Shown: positions 33,537 through 46,189, counted from the first letter of the stretch. The stretch is 64,000 nucleotides of DNA from Allacma fusca (GCA_947179485.1 OX359246.1:19778001-19842000); one strand, 5' to 3'. Notes: a model not told the origin generated them from the sequence alone. Made by a program: numbers and translations.

Positions 33537-35710
33537 TCACGAAACAACACGATTACCAACACATAAAGCAAGTCTCTCCAAAACAAACATAAAAGTACTC
33601 AACCGCAGTCCTGCCATAAATACATAGAAAACAAGTGCTACATCTGATGAATCAAACGCCAAAATTTGGAATTCCTCTGTAATTCGCTCATCAAACACGG
33701 TGCTTTGCTGCACATAGCTTATAGACAATCTAAAGATTTTGTCCCACTTTATCCAGAGACCATAAATTCCTGAGGACACCAAAGCCTTGAGCCGTTCCAA
33801 TGGTGAATTTTGAATGTAACCGTTTCTTTTCTCAACAAAAACGTAGTGGTAAGGTGTGGTAAGTACAGTATCATGAATTAGACAATTATGATGAAATCGG
33901 ACTTTGGTGTAATTCGTCAAATGTGATATAATTCTCCAGTACAAGTGAAAATCATTTTCTAATACCACAAGTGCAGTTCGAGCTTTGGTTAATTCTTCAA
34001 CAACAAAGTCCTTGAAATAATCTTCGTCGACGCAGTAAATGTTTGAAATAATTTTGTCGGAAAACTTATCCACTTCGGTCGAAAAATTTGTCATTGTAGA
34101 ATCATCATGATTTACTACAAAACCTAAATGTTTATAAAAGAAGAAGTTACAATATGGATTCAGAACATTTTCGTTGTCGACAAAATGAGAAGACAACTCT
34201 CTGGGTTAGTTGTTTCTCCCCAACATGTATCATTGTCTGTGTCCAAAATGTTGCACGCATTCATAGTAAATATTCGAAAATCCTCCAGCTCAACCAAATA
34301 CTTCCATTTGGTCTCATACGGGTACGAAATTGTGTAATCGGATTTCACAACCCCTTTGTAGGAATTACTTAGGACTATACAGGCAAGCAGCCAAATGGCG
34401 GATTTCGATGTACAGTACCTTACAAACTCTTTGTATTGTCTCGCTGCTTTATGCTCCACACGTATTTCTTTATCACATTGGTCTAAAAATGCATTCATTA
34501 ACCAGAATGCAGTATTAATGGCAGCTTGAATGGCTTTGTCTTTGTAAATCAAGGACGCAATAGTAACAGTCAGGGTTACAAGTACAACTGAAACAACCAA
34601 TGCTATCCAAATTTGAATTCGAAATGGTTTGGTTAAAAGGAACGACTCATGTACACTTTTTACAGAGTCCGAAGTTATAAATTTGTATGATTCCATGTAC
34701 GTATCAGTTGTAAAGATAGCGTACGAGATCCCACTCTTTACGTCCAAATCCACCTGGAGATATGAATATGTGCTGCTAATTATTCCTTGGTCTCTATTCA
34801 CATACTCCTGGTCCTCACAGAGCAGCGGAAAATTCCAGCTGGAATTATTTAGGCTTTTCTGTAAGAAATTAAAAATCGCTTGATGAGCATTAACTGGTAG
34901 CTCACCTTTAATAGGATAAGCGTCCCAGGACTTTTCTAGAAAGCTTCCGTAGACACGGGGCATTTCAAAGTCTTTGTCAATCTTAATATTCCAATAAACT
35001 GCTCTTCCATTTTGACTTGCGGAATTTATGTATGAAATCATGGCATGTAAAGAGTAGCTGACGTCAGTTTCATTGGTATGCTGAATGTTGTACCATTTTA
35101 TTCTATTGATATACAGGTTGCAAATATGCGCCCATTTTGAGCATTTCCAACGTGCCTGTTTGCTGAAGGTTATTTTCACCGTTCCATTGTTTCCAGATTT
35201 GCCATGAACAATTTTAAAAATAAAAGTTGGTAAAGAGTTTAACGTATTCCACGTTGTTTCCGTTATGATGGGTTTATTCCAATTATCCGAAATCAGAACA
35301 TCAATGACGTTGTTCAGCAATCCCAGTCGGTAAATACGAAAATGGTCGTCGTGAAAATCACCCAACGATTTCTTTTTTAGCACAAGGATTACGTTCAGTT
35401 GGCAGGTAGTATAAATGAATTTTTCTAGACTGGTAGTATTTTTTACCAAAAATGGTGTTACAAGAAGTTTTGTGATTTGCATAGGAAGCATTAATGTGGC
35501 AGCGTGGTCGTAGATTACAAACGGTGTGAGTTCAAGAAAGTTGATGAAGCAATGTGAGAAGTCATCAATTTGTGTGGGAATACTAATGTAATTACTGTCA
35601 AATATAATGTCCGAATAGGGAAATATGTTCTGATGATCGGAAATTTCAAAACAATCTGCAACGATTCCCCAAAAGCATGAAAATATGTACACTGTATGGG
35701 CAAGCGTCAT
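33537..35710 (-). pseudogene. Ionotropic receptor, full length with one frameshift
   Basis: Close paralogue of 29467-31620: signal-like N-terminus, helix 1 (IWIALVVSVVLVTL), pore region (WLMNAFLDQCDKE), helix 2 (WLLACIVLSNSYKGVV) and helix 3 (VALVFYVFMAGLRLS) all present. The reading from 35710 runs 516 codons and then shifts near 34190 (minus strand AGAGTTGTCTTCTC). One missing T relative to paralogues explains it, and the remaining 210 or so codons are open in the next frame to 33537. No other lesion was found, so this is either a recent pseudogene or an assembly error. The segment 34405-34927 was copied into the IR at 48328 (or the reverse). Confidence 0.85.
34405..34927. repeat. Gene-conversion tract, partner A
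   Basis: 523 bp matching 49206-49728 with a single mismatch (g34878 against c49679). Sequence on both sides of the tract diverges sharply between the two genes. Confidence 0.88.
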
Positions 35711-36615
35711 AGTGGATGTTTTTGGTAATACAAAATTGTAGTATTAGCAGAATACTGCCAATCTTAAAACAGTTAGAATGAAATATACGACAAGCTTTGA
35801 ACGTGAAGACTGGAAGAAAAAATTTATACGGATACTTGAAAATTCCTACAACACGTGCCATATTGCATTGTCAATAAGTACACTTCCAACTGTGCCCCAT
35901 TATCTGACTGCTTATTCGCAGTTTTCGTTGCTTGAGAGTGTAAATAAAATATTGATTATCTTGTTTCAGAATTTGATAGAAAAAAAATCATCTTATATTT
36001 ATTGTTAATCTTTATCATTATCGGCAATACGATTTTTACAAGCGGTTATGTTTGTCGTGATAAAATAAGCAGTAGATTTGCAAAAACAATGAATGCTCTG
36101 AGTTTATTTAATAGCTTCAATGCCTTGTGTAATGGTGCAAATAACTTACAATTTACAAATAATAACGTATTTTTATAAACAGCTAGAGATAGTGAGGGCC
36201 AGCTGGCAATAAACAATATTACTTTATACCTAAAACTACTAAACATGTTTGTTTCCAGTCATCTACAGTTTTTTAAGTGATTTGTAATATTGTGGAACCT
36301 GATATGCGATATGAAATGTGTATGTTTGCTGTCAATTTTTGCTGAATTGAATTACGACGGAAAGTTCCTTTCTAATTTATAATTACATGTATACAGCTTA
36401 TAATGAGGCTTGTTTTTCTTCGTATTTACGTTTTATAATATACATACCTACACATAAATACTGTGTACAAACTATGTATGAGTGATAATTCTTCTAAAGA
36501 ATGGACTATAATAAAAGTCTGAAAGTTTGTTCACTACTGAATGTAAACTTTGTGATGATCCCCGTGAGGTGTCGCGTTATAGGTAAAAGTGTGTGACTTA
36601 TTTTTTCCCTGGAAA
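35711..36615. other. IR 5' flank with block copy 3
   Basis: 35711-36095 aligns with the flank of the intact IR. About 150 bases at 36096-36245 are absent there and look like an insertion in this copy. 36246-36610 is the third copy of the flank block. No gene. Confidence 0.55.
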
Positions 36616-37551
36616 TATATGTATACAGAGTATGTATGAATATATATGTCCGAGTATATATATATTGTGAAGGTATTTTGGCATTCTCTTTATAGGGAAA
36701 GATTCACTAAATGGAGACAGGGCTGTCACGGACTTAAGTACCGATACGTTTTTTAATTATGGAGATACGACATACGGCAGAAAAATTTGACACAAAGCTA
36801 TTTATTCATGCGACAAACTTGCAATTTTGGAGAGGACTTTTTGAATACCAATTCCGATTCGAATTCTTTTTTAAAAACCCGATTTATAGCTGTTGTGAGC
36901 ATCGGAAATTCATTTTGGATGCCGATTGTACTATCAGTGATCTATTTTTCCATGCTCACAATTAATCATGGGATATGACCATTTGAAAATAAACGAGGGT
37001 CAAAGTTTTCGGGGCACTATGCAATTCGAATTCCGATATCCAGCCCTGAGGGAGAGTCAAATTTAAGCTAATTATTTCTTTCAATTTGTAGTCAAACATG
37101 TTAGTTCTTGTAAGACGACCTTGACTTATATCGTTCAAACATTTTGGGTCACATGGATCCCAAATCGGACACGAAGTCGACATTTGTTGAGTATTTCAAA
37201 CTTACATCTTTTAAATTCTTTCACAAAATGTTTTGTAGACAATTGCGTTGAAACTTTCGCGTTTTGGGCCAAAACTGTTTCTAGAAACATGAGAAATTCG
37301 ATTCTCTTTTGCAAGGTTTTCGAATTCGGCAGGGATATCCTTTTAATTTAATAAAATTTATTACTGTAATTTTGGGGCTTTGCAGGATTCTTAGAGTATA
37401 GACAAGTTTGTTATCAGTGTGTCAGGGATAACTGATTAAATATGATTCCGGATCAACACGACGATTTGAAAGAGATGTTGCTCTTGTTTCTATCTTTAGT
37501 ACTTCAGGGTTTCTATCTAGTTGTGACTGTTGTGGTTTCAAAGGTACCAAC
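36616..37551. other. Intergenic, no gene seen
   Basis: Short open frames without recognisable content; nothing further noted up to the MITE. Confidence 0.4.
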
Positions 37552-38059
37552 TAGGGGTGAGCATAGCGAGATAACGAGACGAGAATCTCGTTTGTCTCGT
37601 TCTTTTTTCATCAACGAGACTGTACGAGACATCTCGCTTTATTTACCGAGAATATCGTTTGCAATTAAATCTTGTTTAAGCCAATATCAGTGGGGAAAAT
37701 GAGGTGTTTTGCTATACGATTTGGCCAATTGAGACGTTTTGCAACTCTTGGTTCTAGCTATTATTATAGGAGGCCTTCATTTTATGGTCCAAACCCAAAA
37801 ATATATATTTTGCGTTTTGAGATTGGTTTGATAAGTGAAAATTATATAAACTTCTACGTTCTCTTACCGGAATTTGTGCAGGCTACAATTAAGTTACATA
37901 TATTTCAACAAAAAACCCATGTTTTTGCCCTGTCTCGTTTGTCTCGTTCATTGATTACTCTCGCTACTCTCGTTTTTGAAATATCTCGTTCTCGTATTTT
38001 TTACAGAAACGAGAACGAGACAAACGAGAATTTTAAAACCAACGAGATACTCACCCCTA
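37552..38059. mobile_element. hAT-type MITE with ACGAGA/TCTCGT arrays
   Basis: 508 bp, terminal inverted repeat TAGGGGTGAG, exact 8-bp target-site duplication GTACCAAC (37544-37551, 38060-38067). TAGGG fits the hAT end consensus. ACGAGA and TCTCGT words crowd the outer 100 bases of both ends in both orientations, while the centre is unrelated AT-rich sequence. No transposase is encoded, so mobility would need an autonomous hAT element elsewhere. Confidence 0.87.
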
Positions 38060-38067
38060 GTACCAAC

Positions 38068-39370
38068 CCTGTGACATTTGCTCTCAAGTTCCCAGATCCA
38101 AGTCTAAATTTATTGCAGTATCTTGAATTTCATAATTGTTCCTAAAATGTACTTTTTTGGCATATAGACCATCTGCGATCAGGAATAATTTTTAAGGCGA
38201 AGCGATGCTGAAAGTCCCAACTGCGATTTTCCGGATTTCTTGTTGTGTGTCATCACGATTACAGCTGAACTAATGGCACCAGACAACTCAAATGTTTTGT
38301 AGAGGCAGATTAGATAAAAGTAAGAAGGATCGTTGGAACATCCCTTCGGTCTCAAAATATGTACAGAAACTGGGAAGTAAATCTTGCGCCATTTATTGAC
38401 GGATGTGCCTTTAACAATCAATTGTTTTTCTATAAGACTAGATGCTGCATGCGTAATGTGAATATTATTATTGTAAATGCTTTTCAAATTTAGATGATAC
38501 ATATTTGTTACGATTAGATACGGGAAGTTTTAATTAAATTTCAGAATAATAGTATGCTTTTGAACGAAACAGACTCCTCACTGGGAACCTCTGACAAAGC
38601 TCATCACATAATATTTTTCATAATATTCATAATTACTTATTCGTATTTCCCATAAATTATCGCTGGTAAGTATCGCTAGTAAAGGTTATACGAAATTATT
38701 TCATTGCTTTAAGTAAAGTAAAATTGAGTGTTAAGATTGTTGTATAATTTGTCCTTTCACCACGAATCATATTATTAATTTTTCTATGCTGGGTATTTTT
38801 TGTGTAATATAATACTCCAAATTGAGTGCAAACGGCCTTTCAGAGGATTTATAGGAGAACGTATACATAGTTACTTAGTTTTGCTGTTACAGCCTATAGA
38901 GGATCATCGTCCCTTAGTGATCACTGATGATGTTTAAAATTTATTCAAAACATTCTGCGAAAGATTCGATTCCCTTCTAGATGATTCCTTTTGACAAAAA
39001 ATACATTAAAATTGTGGGTCAGAATTGGTGAATTTGCATAATCCATCCAAATTTCAACTAAGATATCGAAATTTTGGTTTATCGTTTAGAACCTAAATGT
39101 AGCTTTAAATGAGTGATCAGTGATCGAGATAGAAGGTCTCATTCAAAGGTTACTTGGATATTTGGATTATCACAGACAGTCCAAACATCAGTTCTTTCAA
39201 AAATTTGTCCTGAGAGGGTGTCAAATTTCAGTTAATACCTTCTAAGCGAAAACAAATGTTGAAATTTAGGCCGAGAAATTGATAAATTTTAATAACCCTC
39301 CAACAATTTTCCTAGGATTTAGAAATTTCGGCTAACACGACTTCAATTTATAGAGAAATAAAATATCTTT
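38068..39370. other. Intergenic with one unassigned open frame
   Basis: The minus strand 38502-38179 reads 107 codons (WRKIYFPVSVHILRPKG, then an ICLYKTFELSGAISSAVIV hydrophobic stretch). It could be a decayed membrane-protein exon, but I cannot place it in either receptor family. The rest has no supported feature. Confidence 0.35.
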
Positions 39371-39770
39371 TCAATGAGCTAACATTGACCGAGATGTTCC
39401 TTGCCACACCAAAGCTATTTCAGCTGTTTGAAAGTCTTCGTCGAAGAAGTATAAGTTGTCCATAACTTTCGTTGAAAAATATGACAACGGCATAGAATCA
39501 TCGGGATTTAGGATGACGGTGAAGTTTGTCGAAGAAGGAATCGCACAGGTTGAACCCATCATACTCTCACCATCGAGAAAGTTAACGAAAAATCATGTGT
39601 TTTTTTCCCCTTCCAGTATGTACCATTATCTGTGTATATTATGTATGTTGCACTTATTCTTTGTAAATATTCTAAAATTCTCTAGAGCTTTTAGACACTT
39701 CCATTGGGTTTCATATGAATATTGTTGTCACTCAGACAAACGCCTTCGAAAAGGAATATTGGCTGGCTTT
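39371..39770 (-). pseudogene. Ionotropic-receptor relic, S2-lobe part
   Basis: On the minus strand a YSYETQWKCLKALENFRIFT segment (39725-39668 or so) matches the post-helix-2 segment YETKWKYLVDLEDFRIFT of intact IRs. A stop follows, then MMGSTCAIPSSTNF ... LNPDDSMPLSYFSTKVMDNLYFFDEDF resembles intact-IR residues about 530-562. Frameshifts and stops are numerous and the C-terminal helix is missing. A long-dead copy lying between the IRs at 33537 and 41339. Confidence 0.75.
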
Positions 39771-39880
39771 ACTTTTATTTTTACGAAGTACCACCCTCTG
39801 ATTGTGAGGGATAATTTTCAATGTTGAACTTAAAATAATAAAAGAAAGTCAACACTCCAAATTTTCTTTTCTTTACATTC

Positions 39881-39961
39881 ATCTTAACATTTATTTGGAT
39901 GATATAGGCGCCGCCCGAAAAAAATCCTAAATAAATCTAAATCTGAATCTTAACATTTATT
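39881..39961 (+). mobile_element. Tiny retro-insertion with 15-bp duplication
   Basis: The direct repeat ATCTTAACATTTATT at 39881-39895 and 39947-39961 encloses 51 bp that begin TGGATGATATAGGCGCCGCC and end in an A-rich TAAATAAATCTAAATCTGA-like tail. This is the pattern of a severely 5'-truncated LINE or SINE insertion. Confidence 0.5.
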
Positions 39962-40140
39962 ACACAGAAATTCCATTATTCACTATATTGAGAATGTTAT
40001 TTTTCAAGTGAAACTCAATAATGTTAATACAATTTTAATACAAAATCCGTTGTAAATGTTCACAGACAATTTTTTTATTAGTCACTCTACTTCTGTCCTG
40101 CTCATCCCAACGCCTAACTCCTACTGACTCCTCCAGAAAA

Positions 40141-40256
40141 ATTGATTTCCTTAATCAATAAGGACCGATTCTCAAAACGTTTTAAGGTCGTGGTCCGGAC
40201 GAACAGCCCTATTTTCTAAGGGCTCTAGCCTTAACACTACGGGACCTAAGCCCGTA
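40141..40256. repeat. Cluster of palindromes and stem-loops
   Basis: In 116 bases: ATTGATT-TCCTT-AATCAAT (40141-40159) overlapping TCCTT-AATCAAT-AAGGA (40148-40164), AAAACGTTTT (40174-40183), GTCCGGAC (40193-40200), AGCCCT with AGGGCT (40205-40224) and TACGGG with CCCGTA (40238-40256). Stems are perfect and of 5-7 bp. More GC-rich than the surroundings. It lies in sequence that interrupts the IR relic. Function unknown. Confidence 0.65.
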
Positions 40257-40339
40257 TGAATATTTCTCACGAATGATCCGTTTTTTTAAATTAGTAATAT
40301 TCAAATTATTTTCCTCCTGCTAACATAATCAGGCTGCGA

Positions 40340-40660
40340 CAAGTATGAAATTGTCTAATCTGATAGTTTAAAAAATGTCGTACAAATCATTCTCAAGAGA
40401 GTGCAACTCAATCCTGAAAGTTAATCCCGTACTGTTTAGATTGTTCTGTTTGTTGTTGACACGATCCTGGTCGTCAAGGTGCATCGACAAATTAAAACGT
40501 AAATTTTTCCTGCAGGAACATGAAAGATATTTGATGAGCACGCATGCTCTGCTCGTCTTTATTAGTATGATAAACGGCAGTATCAGAGATGTCGCTATAA
40601 TCAGAATAGCTATAAAAGAAGTGAGACACAAAATAACGGCAGCTTTAGTATAAGTTTCTA
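40340..40660 (-). pseudogene. Ionotropic-receptor relic, N-terminal-domain part
   Basis: Minus-strand sequence around 40540-40400 aligns with the segment around residues 275-330 of the intact IR (AHQ..FMFLQ near the start, then a DDQDRVN-like match to GDREYVN), but with stops and frame changes. From about 40660 upward the conserved IR 5' flank begins (TTTCGTGGTAAAATAAG). With 39371-39770 it forms the two ends of one dead gene whose pore region has been replaced by about 500 bases of other DNA, including the palindrome cluster. Confidence 0.6.
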
Positions 40661-40876
40661 TCATTCTCGATATTTACAGCCATTATGTGTTTCGTGGTAA
40701 AATAAGTAACAGATAATTACTACTCCTTGTATATAGTCATTTAAATGGTGTATTTATATAGACATAGAATACAGTGCAAGCAAAAGGTTTGTGCAAAGAC
40801 ACTCGTTTTTAACGTTTCGGTCAGTAAAATTACAAAAATGTATTCTATTAACTTAATAATTCTATCAAGCTTATTG

Positions 40877-40983
40877 TGCGACATACCGATATTCTTGATA
40901 CAATTTGCGATAGCTACCGCCTAAAATATTGTCGCCTAGTTCGGGTATATATATTTACGATAATATAGTCGGTTATGTCGCCA
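40877..40983. repeat. Short inverted-repeat element
   Basis: GCGACATACCGAT near 40880 faces GTCGGTTATGTCGC near 40970. The 80 bases between are rich in CGATA and TATCG-type words. A diverged version lies at about 46505-46615, within the duplicated flank block. Possibly a decayed MITE, but no target-site duplication is clear. Confidence 0.4.
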
Positions 40984-41338
40984 TTGCTAATAAAAGTAGT
41001 ACACGTAAATTTAAGAGTTAGTATTCCACTGGGATTAAAATCGTTTAACTAATTAGAAAGCAAAAAAAAGGTTTCGGATAACGTAACCAAAAAAGATAAA
41101 ATTTGGTTCAACAAAAGCAATTTTGGAACGAAAACGTCAGAAAAATACACTAACTGAAATAACAGTCAAGTATGTATTTTTATTTCCGCCCTGGACAAAT
41201 CACCTTCGCTCTGTCATTATTGGCCATTGAACCTTGTAATTACTAAATAGCAAGTAGGTAACATATTGTTTTTTAATTGCAACGAGTTTTACTCTGCAAA
41301 GTACAAGTGACACATGAATTCGAGGAAATATACCCAGA

Positions 41339-43532
41339 CTATATTACACTGCAACAATAAACAACAATTTTACCAACACACATAGCAAGTACCTCTAAAA
41401 CCAACATACAAGCACTTAACAGTAGTCCTGCAACAAGTACATAAAAAACAATAGCTATATCTGATGAATTAAACGACAAAATTTGGAAATCCTCAGTAAT
41501 TCCCTCACTAAACATGGTCATTTGCTAGGCAGTGCGCAGAGATAACCTGAATCTCTTGTCCCATTTTATCCACAGTCCATAAATTCCTGAAGAAACCAAA
41601 TCCTTGAGCCGTTCTAAAGGTGCATTTCATATGTAGTCATTTGTTTTCTCAACAAATACGTAATGATATGGTGTCGTAAGTGCAATATCACGAATACGCC
41701 AATTATGATGAAATCGGACTTTAGTGTCGGTTTTCAAAGCTGTTGTAATGCTCCAGTAGTAGAGAAAATCATTTTATAATACCACAAGTGCTGTCCGAGG
41801 TTTTGTCAATTCTTCAATAACAAAGTTATTGAAATAATTCTCGTCGACGCAGTAAACGTTTGGAGCAACTTTGTAGGAAAACTTATCGATTTGGCTTGAA
41901 ACATTTGTCACTGCCATAGAATTAAAAACATGACCTAAGAGTTTGTAGAAGAGTACATCACAGGAGGGATTCCTTATATTATCTTCATTCAACCAGTTAA
42001 AGAGTAAACTTTGGATCATTGGTTTCTCCCCAACATGTGCCATTATCTGTGTTTGAATTTCTGCACTCATTCATCGTAAATATTCGAAAATCTTCCAGTT
42101 CCACCAAATACTTCCATTTGGTTTCATACGGATACGAAATTGTGTAAACGGATTTGACAACTCCTTTGTAGGAATTACTTAGGACTATACAGGCAAGCAG
42201 CCAAATGGCGGATATGGCTGTACAGAACCTAGCATATTCTTTGTATTGACTTCCCGCTGTATTGTGCAAACGAATTTCTTTATCACACTGGTCTACAAAT
42301 GCATTCACTAACCACAATGCGCTATTAATGGCAGGTTGAATTGATTTTGTTTTGTAAACCAAGGACATAATTGCAATAATCATGGTTACAGTTACAACTA
42401 AAACAACCAAGGTCATCCATATTTGAATTTGGAAAGGGTTGGTTAAAAGGAACGACTCATGTACACGTTTTACAGAGTCCGCAGTTATAAATTTGTATGA
42501 TTCCATATAGGTGTCAGTTGTAAAGATAACATACGGCTTCCTCCCCAGAGCTTGCAACTCCACTAAGAGATATGAATATGTGCTGCTCATTATTCTTTGG
42601 CCATCGTTTGTAAATGTTTTGCCGTCCCGTCGTAGTGGCAAATTCAGGCTGGACTTATTTAGGCTATTATATATGAACATAAACGTTGCTTCATGAGCAC
42701 GCACAGGTAGCACCCCATTAATAGGATAAGCATCCAATGAATTTTCCGAAAATTCTTTGTAGTAAGGCCATGCAAAATCTTGGTCACGCTGAATGTCCCA
42801 ATAAACTGCTCTTCCATTTTTATTTGCGAATTTTATGTGTGCAATCATGCTATGTAAAGAGTAGCTGACGGCAGTTTCATTGGTTTGCAAAATATTGTAC
42901 CAATCTAGACTATTGATGTACAGGATGCAAACATGCGCCCATTTTGAGAATTGCCAACGTGCTTGTTTGCTGAAGTTTATATTCTCCGCTCCAGGGTTTC
43001 CAGGATTTTCAGGAATAATTTGAAAAATAAAGGTTGGTAAATCGTTTATGGTATTCTCTTCTATTTCCGTTATGGTGGGTATATTCCAATTATCCAAAAT
43101 CAGAACATTAATGACGTTGTTTAGCATTCCCAGTTGGTTATTACGGAAATAAGCGTCATAAAAATCACCCAGCGAATCCTGTTTTAGCAAAAGTATTACG
43201 TTAAGCTGACAGGAAGTCCAGATGAATTTTTCTAGACGGGTAGTATTTGCGACGAAAACTGGTAATTCAAGAAGGTTAGTAATTTGGATAGGAATCAAGA
43301 ATGTGGCAACATGATCGTAGATTACAAACGGTGTGAATTCCAGGAAGTTTAAGAAGCAATGTGAGAAGGCATTAAGATCCAGGCGAGTTTTAATGTAATT
43401 ATCTTTCAAATTATAAGCTGAGATGGAAAAGTTGCTCGGGTGATTTGAAATTTCTAAACACTTTGCAATAAATGCAAAGAAATGTGAAATTAGACCAAGT
43501 TTATATATAAACAACATTATCATGTAGTGCAT
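41339..43532 (-). pseudogene. Ionotropic receptor, full length with five lesions
   Basis: The opening 511 codons (43532-41997) are clean: N-terminal domain, helix 1 (IWMTLVVLVVTVTM), pore region (WLVNAFVDQCDKE) and helix 2. Then come a 2-nt deletion near 42009, a TAA at 41774-41776, a 1-nt deletion near 41640, a TGA at 41628-41630 and a TAG at 41525-41527, judged against the sister copy at 48328-50523. Helix 3 (IAIVFYVLVAGLLLS) remains recognisable. Its last 870 bases and 3' flank are nearly identical to the sister copy, yet the lesions differ, so they arose after the shared segment was duplicated or converted. Confidence 0.88.
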
Positions 43533-46189
43533 AACAAGATAGCTGTTTCAATAATGTAGGGCTGTAAAACTGATTCTGATAAATGGTTACAGTCTGAACG
43601 CGTGAGCAAATTTGATAATTAGGATCGACTTACATTCTTTCATTACTGTGACTGGAAAGTCTGGGATTCCTTCCTTGAAACAAATACTCAAGTTTGAATT
43701 AATTTTTTGAATTTTTGAAGACGTCCATAAGTACAAGAGAACATGAACGGACTGCATTTGATTAATTTGTCACTTCATGCGATAAGGTGTAGTAGCAGTA
43801 AGGTCATTTTGAAACACTTATTCCTAATAATTGAATTTCTTTGTTTTACTCTTTGAAAATACAATTCTGCTAAATCAAGCATTGTATTTTTCGTGATTTT
43901 TATTTTTCGTTATTTCTCTACAGAGTTCACATCTAGTACGCAGTCAGGTGCTACTCCTCTTTAACAAAATAAATCCACCATTAGTTGATATGATTATAAT
44001 TCAATAAATCCTTAATTTGCAGGGTAAGATATATTATAGTTGCAGATGCTGTGTCACGTTTAAAATTCACCACCTTGTTTTCAAATACAATGCAGACGTT
44101 TACAAATGTATGTTCACCCTTGATTGAGAAAAATCAAATATTGAGTTAAAATTTGAGAGGTAGGATGTCCGGTATGCAAGTTTCTCCATTCATGCCCATA
44201 CCGGAGCCAATTATAAAAATAGAAGTTGATGTGTAAGGTAAGGTTTATATTGAAAACGTAATAGATTTGAAATGTTTCTGCAATTTCAAATTTTTATCAA
44301 ACACAATATAACAATGCCAATTTGACAGCTCACGAAACGGAGGCAAAAATGTGAAGCAAGCCTTAGCCGTGACTTGGTACGTCCGCTTCGTTAATCCAAA
44401 AATAGGAAATGTAATTGTTTTGTTCTTTTTAGCAGAAATTTAAACTTTATAAGATATCGGAACATGAGATTATCCTTAAAACGACACGAATTTGGATCTT
44501 TGCTGTGGACATAAAATGAAAATCTGAATTTCAATTTGAAACTTGAATATCAAACATTGAGTGCCGACTACTGATAGAAACTTGAGTGCCAACATGAAAC
44601 CGGTTCTATACCGCAAACCTTAAGTGCGTACTAAAGTGCATACTGAAATTTTTATTTTGCAAATATTGCAATGAGCACTGACCTGGTAATTTGGCATTGC
44701 GTGCAATGCTAAAGTACTTCTAATTCCAAATGTAATTATTATACAGAAAATAGGTTAGGAAGTTAAACGATAAGGATGTCCATAATAACCACGAAAAACA
44801 CATTGTTTGTGAGTGTTTTTACATTTCTGCAAATTGATTAATTCAGTCACACATTTACGTCCTATTTGCATAAACCAACTTTTTGTACTTTTCTTTTAGT
44901 GTTTTTAATACTGTCTGTGTAAACACACGTTATAACTCTCTCCAACAAGCTGCTTCAGTACGAACAAATTGCTTTTGAATACGACATTGGAAATTAATAT
45001 TTCAAGTTTAATCTCAATTGTGATTTTGAAGTTTTTTAACGTCAGATTTTACATTACCTTGTCTTGTATTTCATTGCATTTGCTATCATTTGTCATTTAA
45101 ATTGTGCTGTTGAATATAATGCGATCCTATTCCAAACATTATCTATATATGCTGTTAGGGTTCGTATACCCAAATTTATTTACAAGCAGGTTTTTTTGCT
45201 TTAATTTTCGGATTTCCAATTTTGGGACGAAGCGTTTTTTGAACTTATTAACAATCATTAAATTATTGAGTAGCTTTCTATTGCTTTACTCACGGCTGTT
45301 TTATAACGGTAAATTTGTTTTCACAGAAATATTTTTAAATGCTAGAATAGATGATGTTTCTTGAAATGCAGTTACGTTATTATCTGATGAAACCCGTTGA
45401 ATTGATTTCATAGATTTCGTTAACAATCTCTCGAAACACAATACATCACAAGAGTATTTAGTAGTCCAAGTAAATATCGATGTAATGTTGTTTGTGCTTG
45501 TACCCAGAAATAAATATAACATAATATTTATTTTTACTTATATATGTAATATTAATTTGAAAATTATAATTTTCAATATCTATTCAACACAAACAAATAT
45601 TTCAGGTGTAAACACGACCGTATATAGTCCTTAAATTTATTCCTCTCAAATATCGTCATAGTTGTACAAAATTTGAATTCAGCAGTTGTGCTTATAAACA
45701 TGTTTTTCAAATTTCGTTTGAAGCTCCTTCGTAGGAAATATTGCCAGCTTTATGGGAAGTCATATAACAGTGTCCAACATTGGTTCTTGTTTGTAATAAC
45801 AAATTGCAGCTTTGGGGAAATTTACCTTGCTGTTGTAAAGACTCGGGAGAAAAAGAATTTTCGATCTTGTCGTTTTTCAATGAACGGTTCAAAAAAATAT
45901 TCTACGGAAGCTTATCTTGCAAATTTCATCAGAATAAATTTGAATCTAGCATAGTTTTCAAACCACAAATTTTGGGTGAAAGAAAATGATAATAGGAATC
46001 AAGTAAATCCCTTTAGAATTTACTATTAAAACATAAATTTTTAATTCAAGTTAGAACACGTGAGCTACGAGAAAAAACTACACATTAAAACTCCTTTCGC
46101 TCTATATTTTGTTACTTTTGCTCGTGCAAGAAAATGTTTCCAAACTTCAGTTATGTGGCAATTTCTTGCAACAAATACAATTTTCGAGT
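43533..46189. other. Intergenic, no gene seen
   Basis: 2.6 kb of AT-rich sequence. Open frames of 60-90 codons (for example 45104-45364 plus strand) have no recognisable family or splice context. Nothing further supported. Confidence 0.4.

Noticed and set aside
34128..34883. Plus-strand open frames opposite the IR genes (also at 42511-42696 and 49430-49684)
   Set aside because: They are antisense shadows; the identical frame at 34629-34883 and 49430-49684 only reflects the gene-conversion tract.
45104..45364. 86-codon hydrophobic frame as a small membrane protein
   Set aside because: AT-rich sequence commonly gives such Phe/Leu-rich frames; no homologue within the window and no splice or promoter support.
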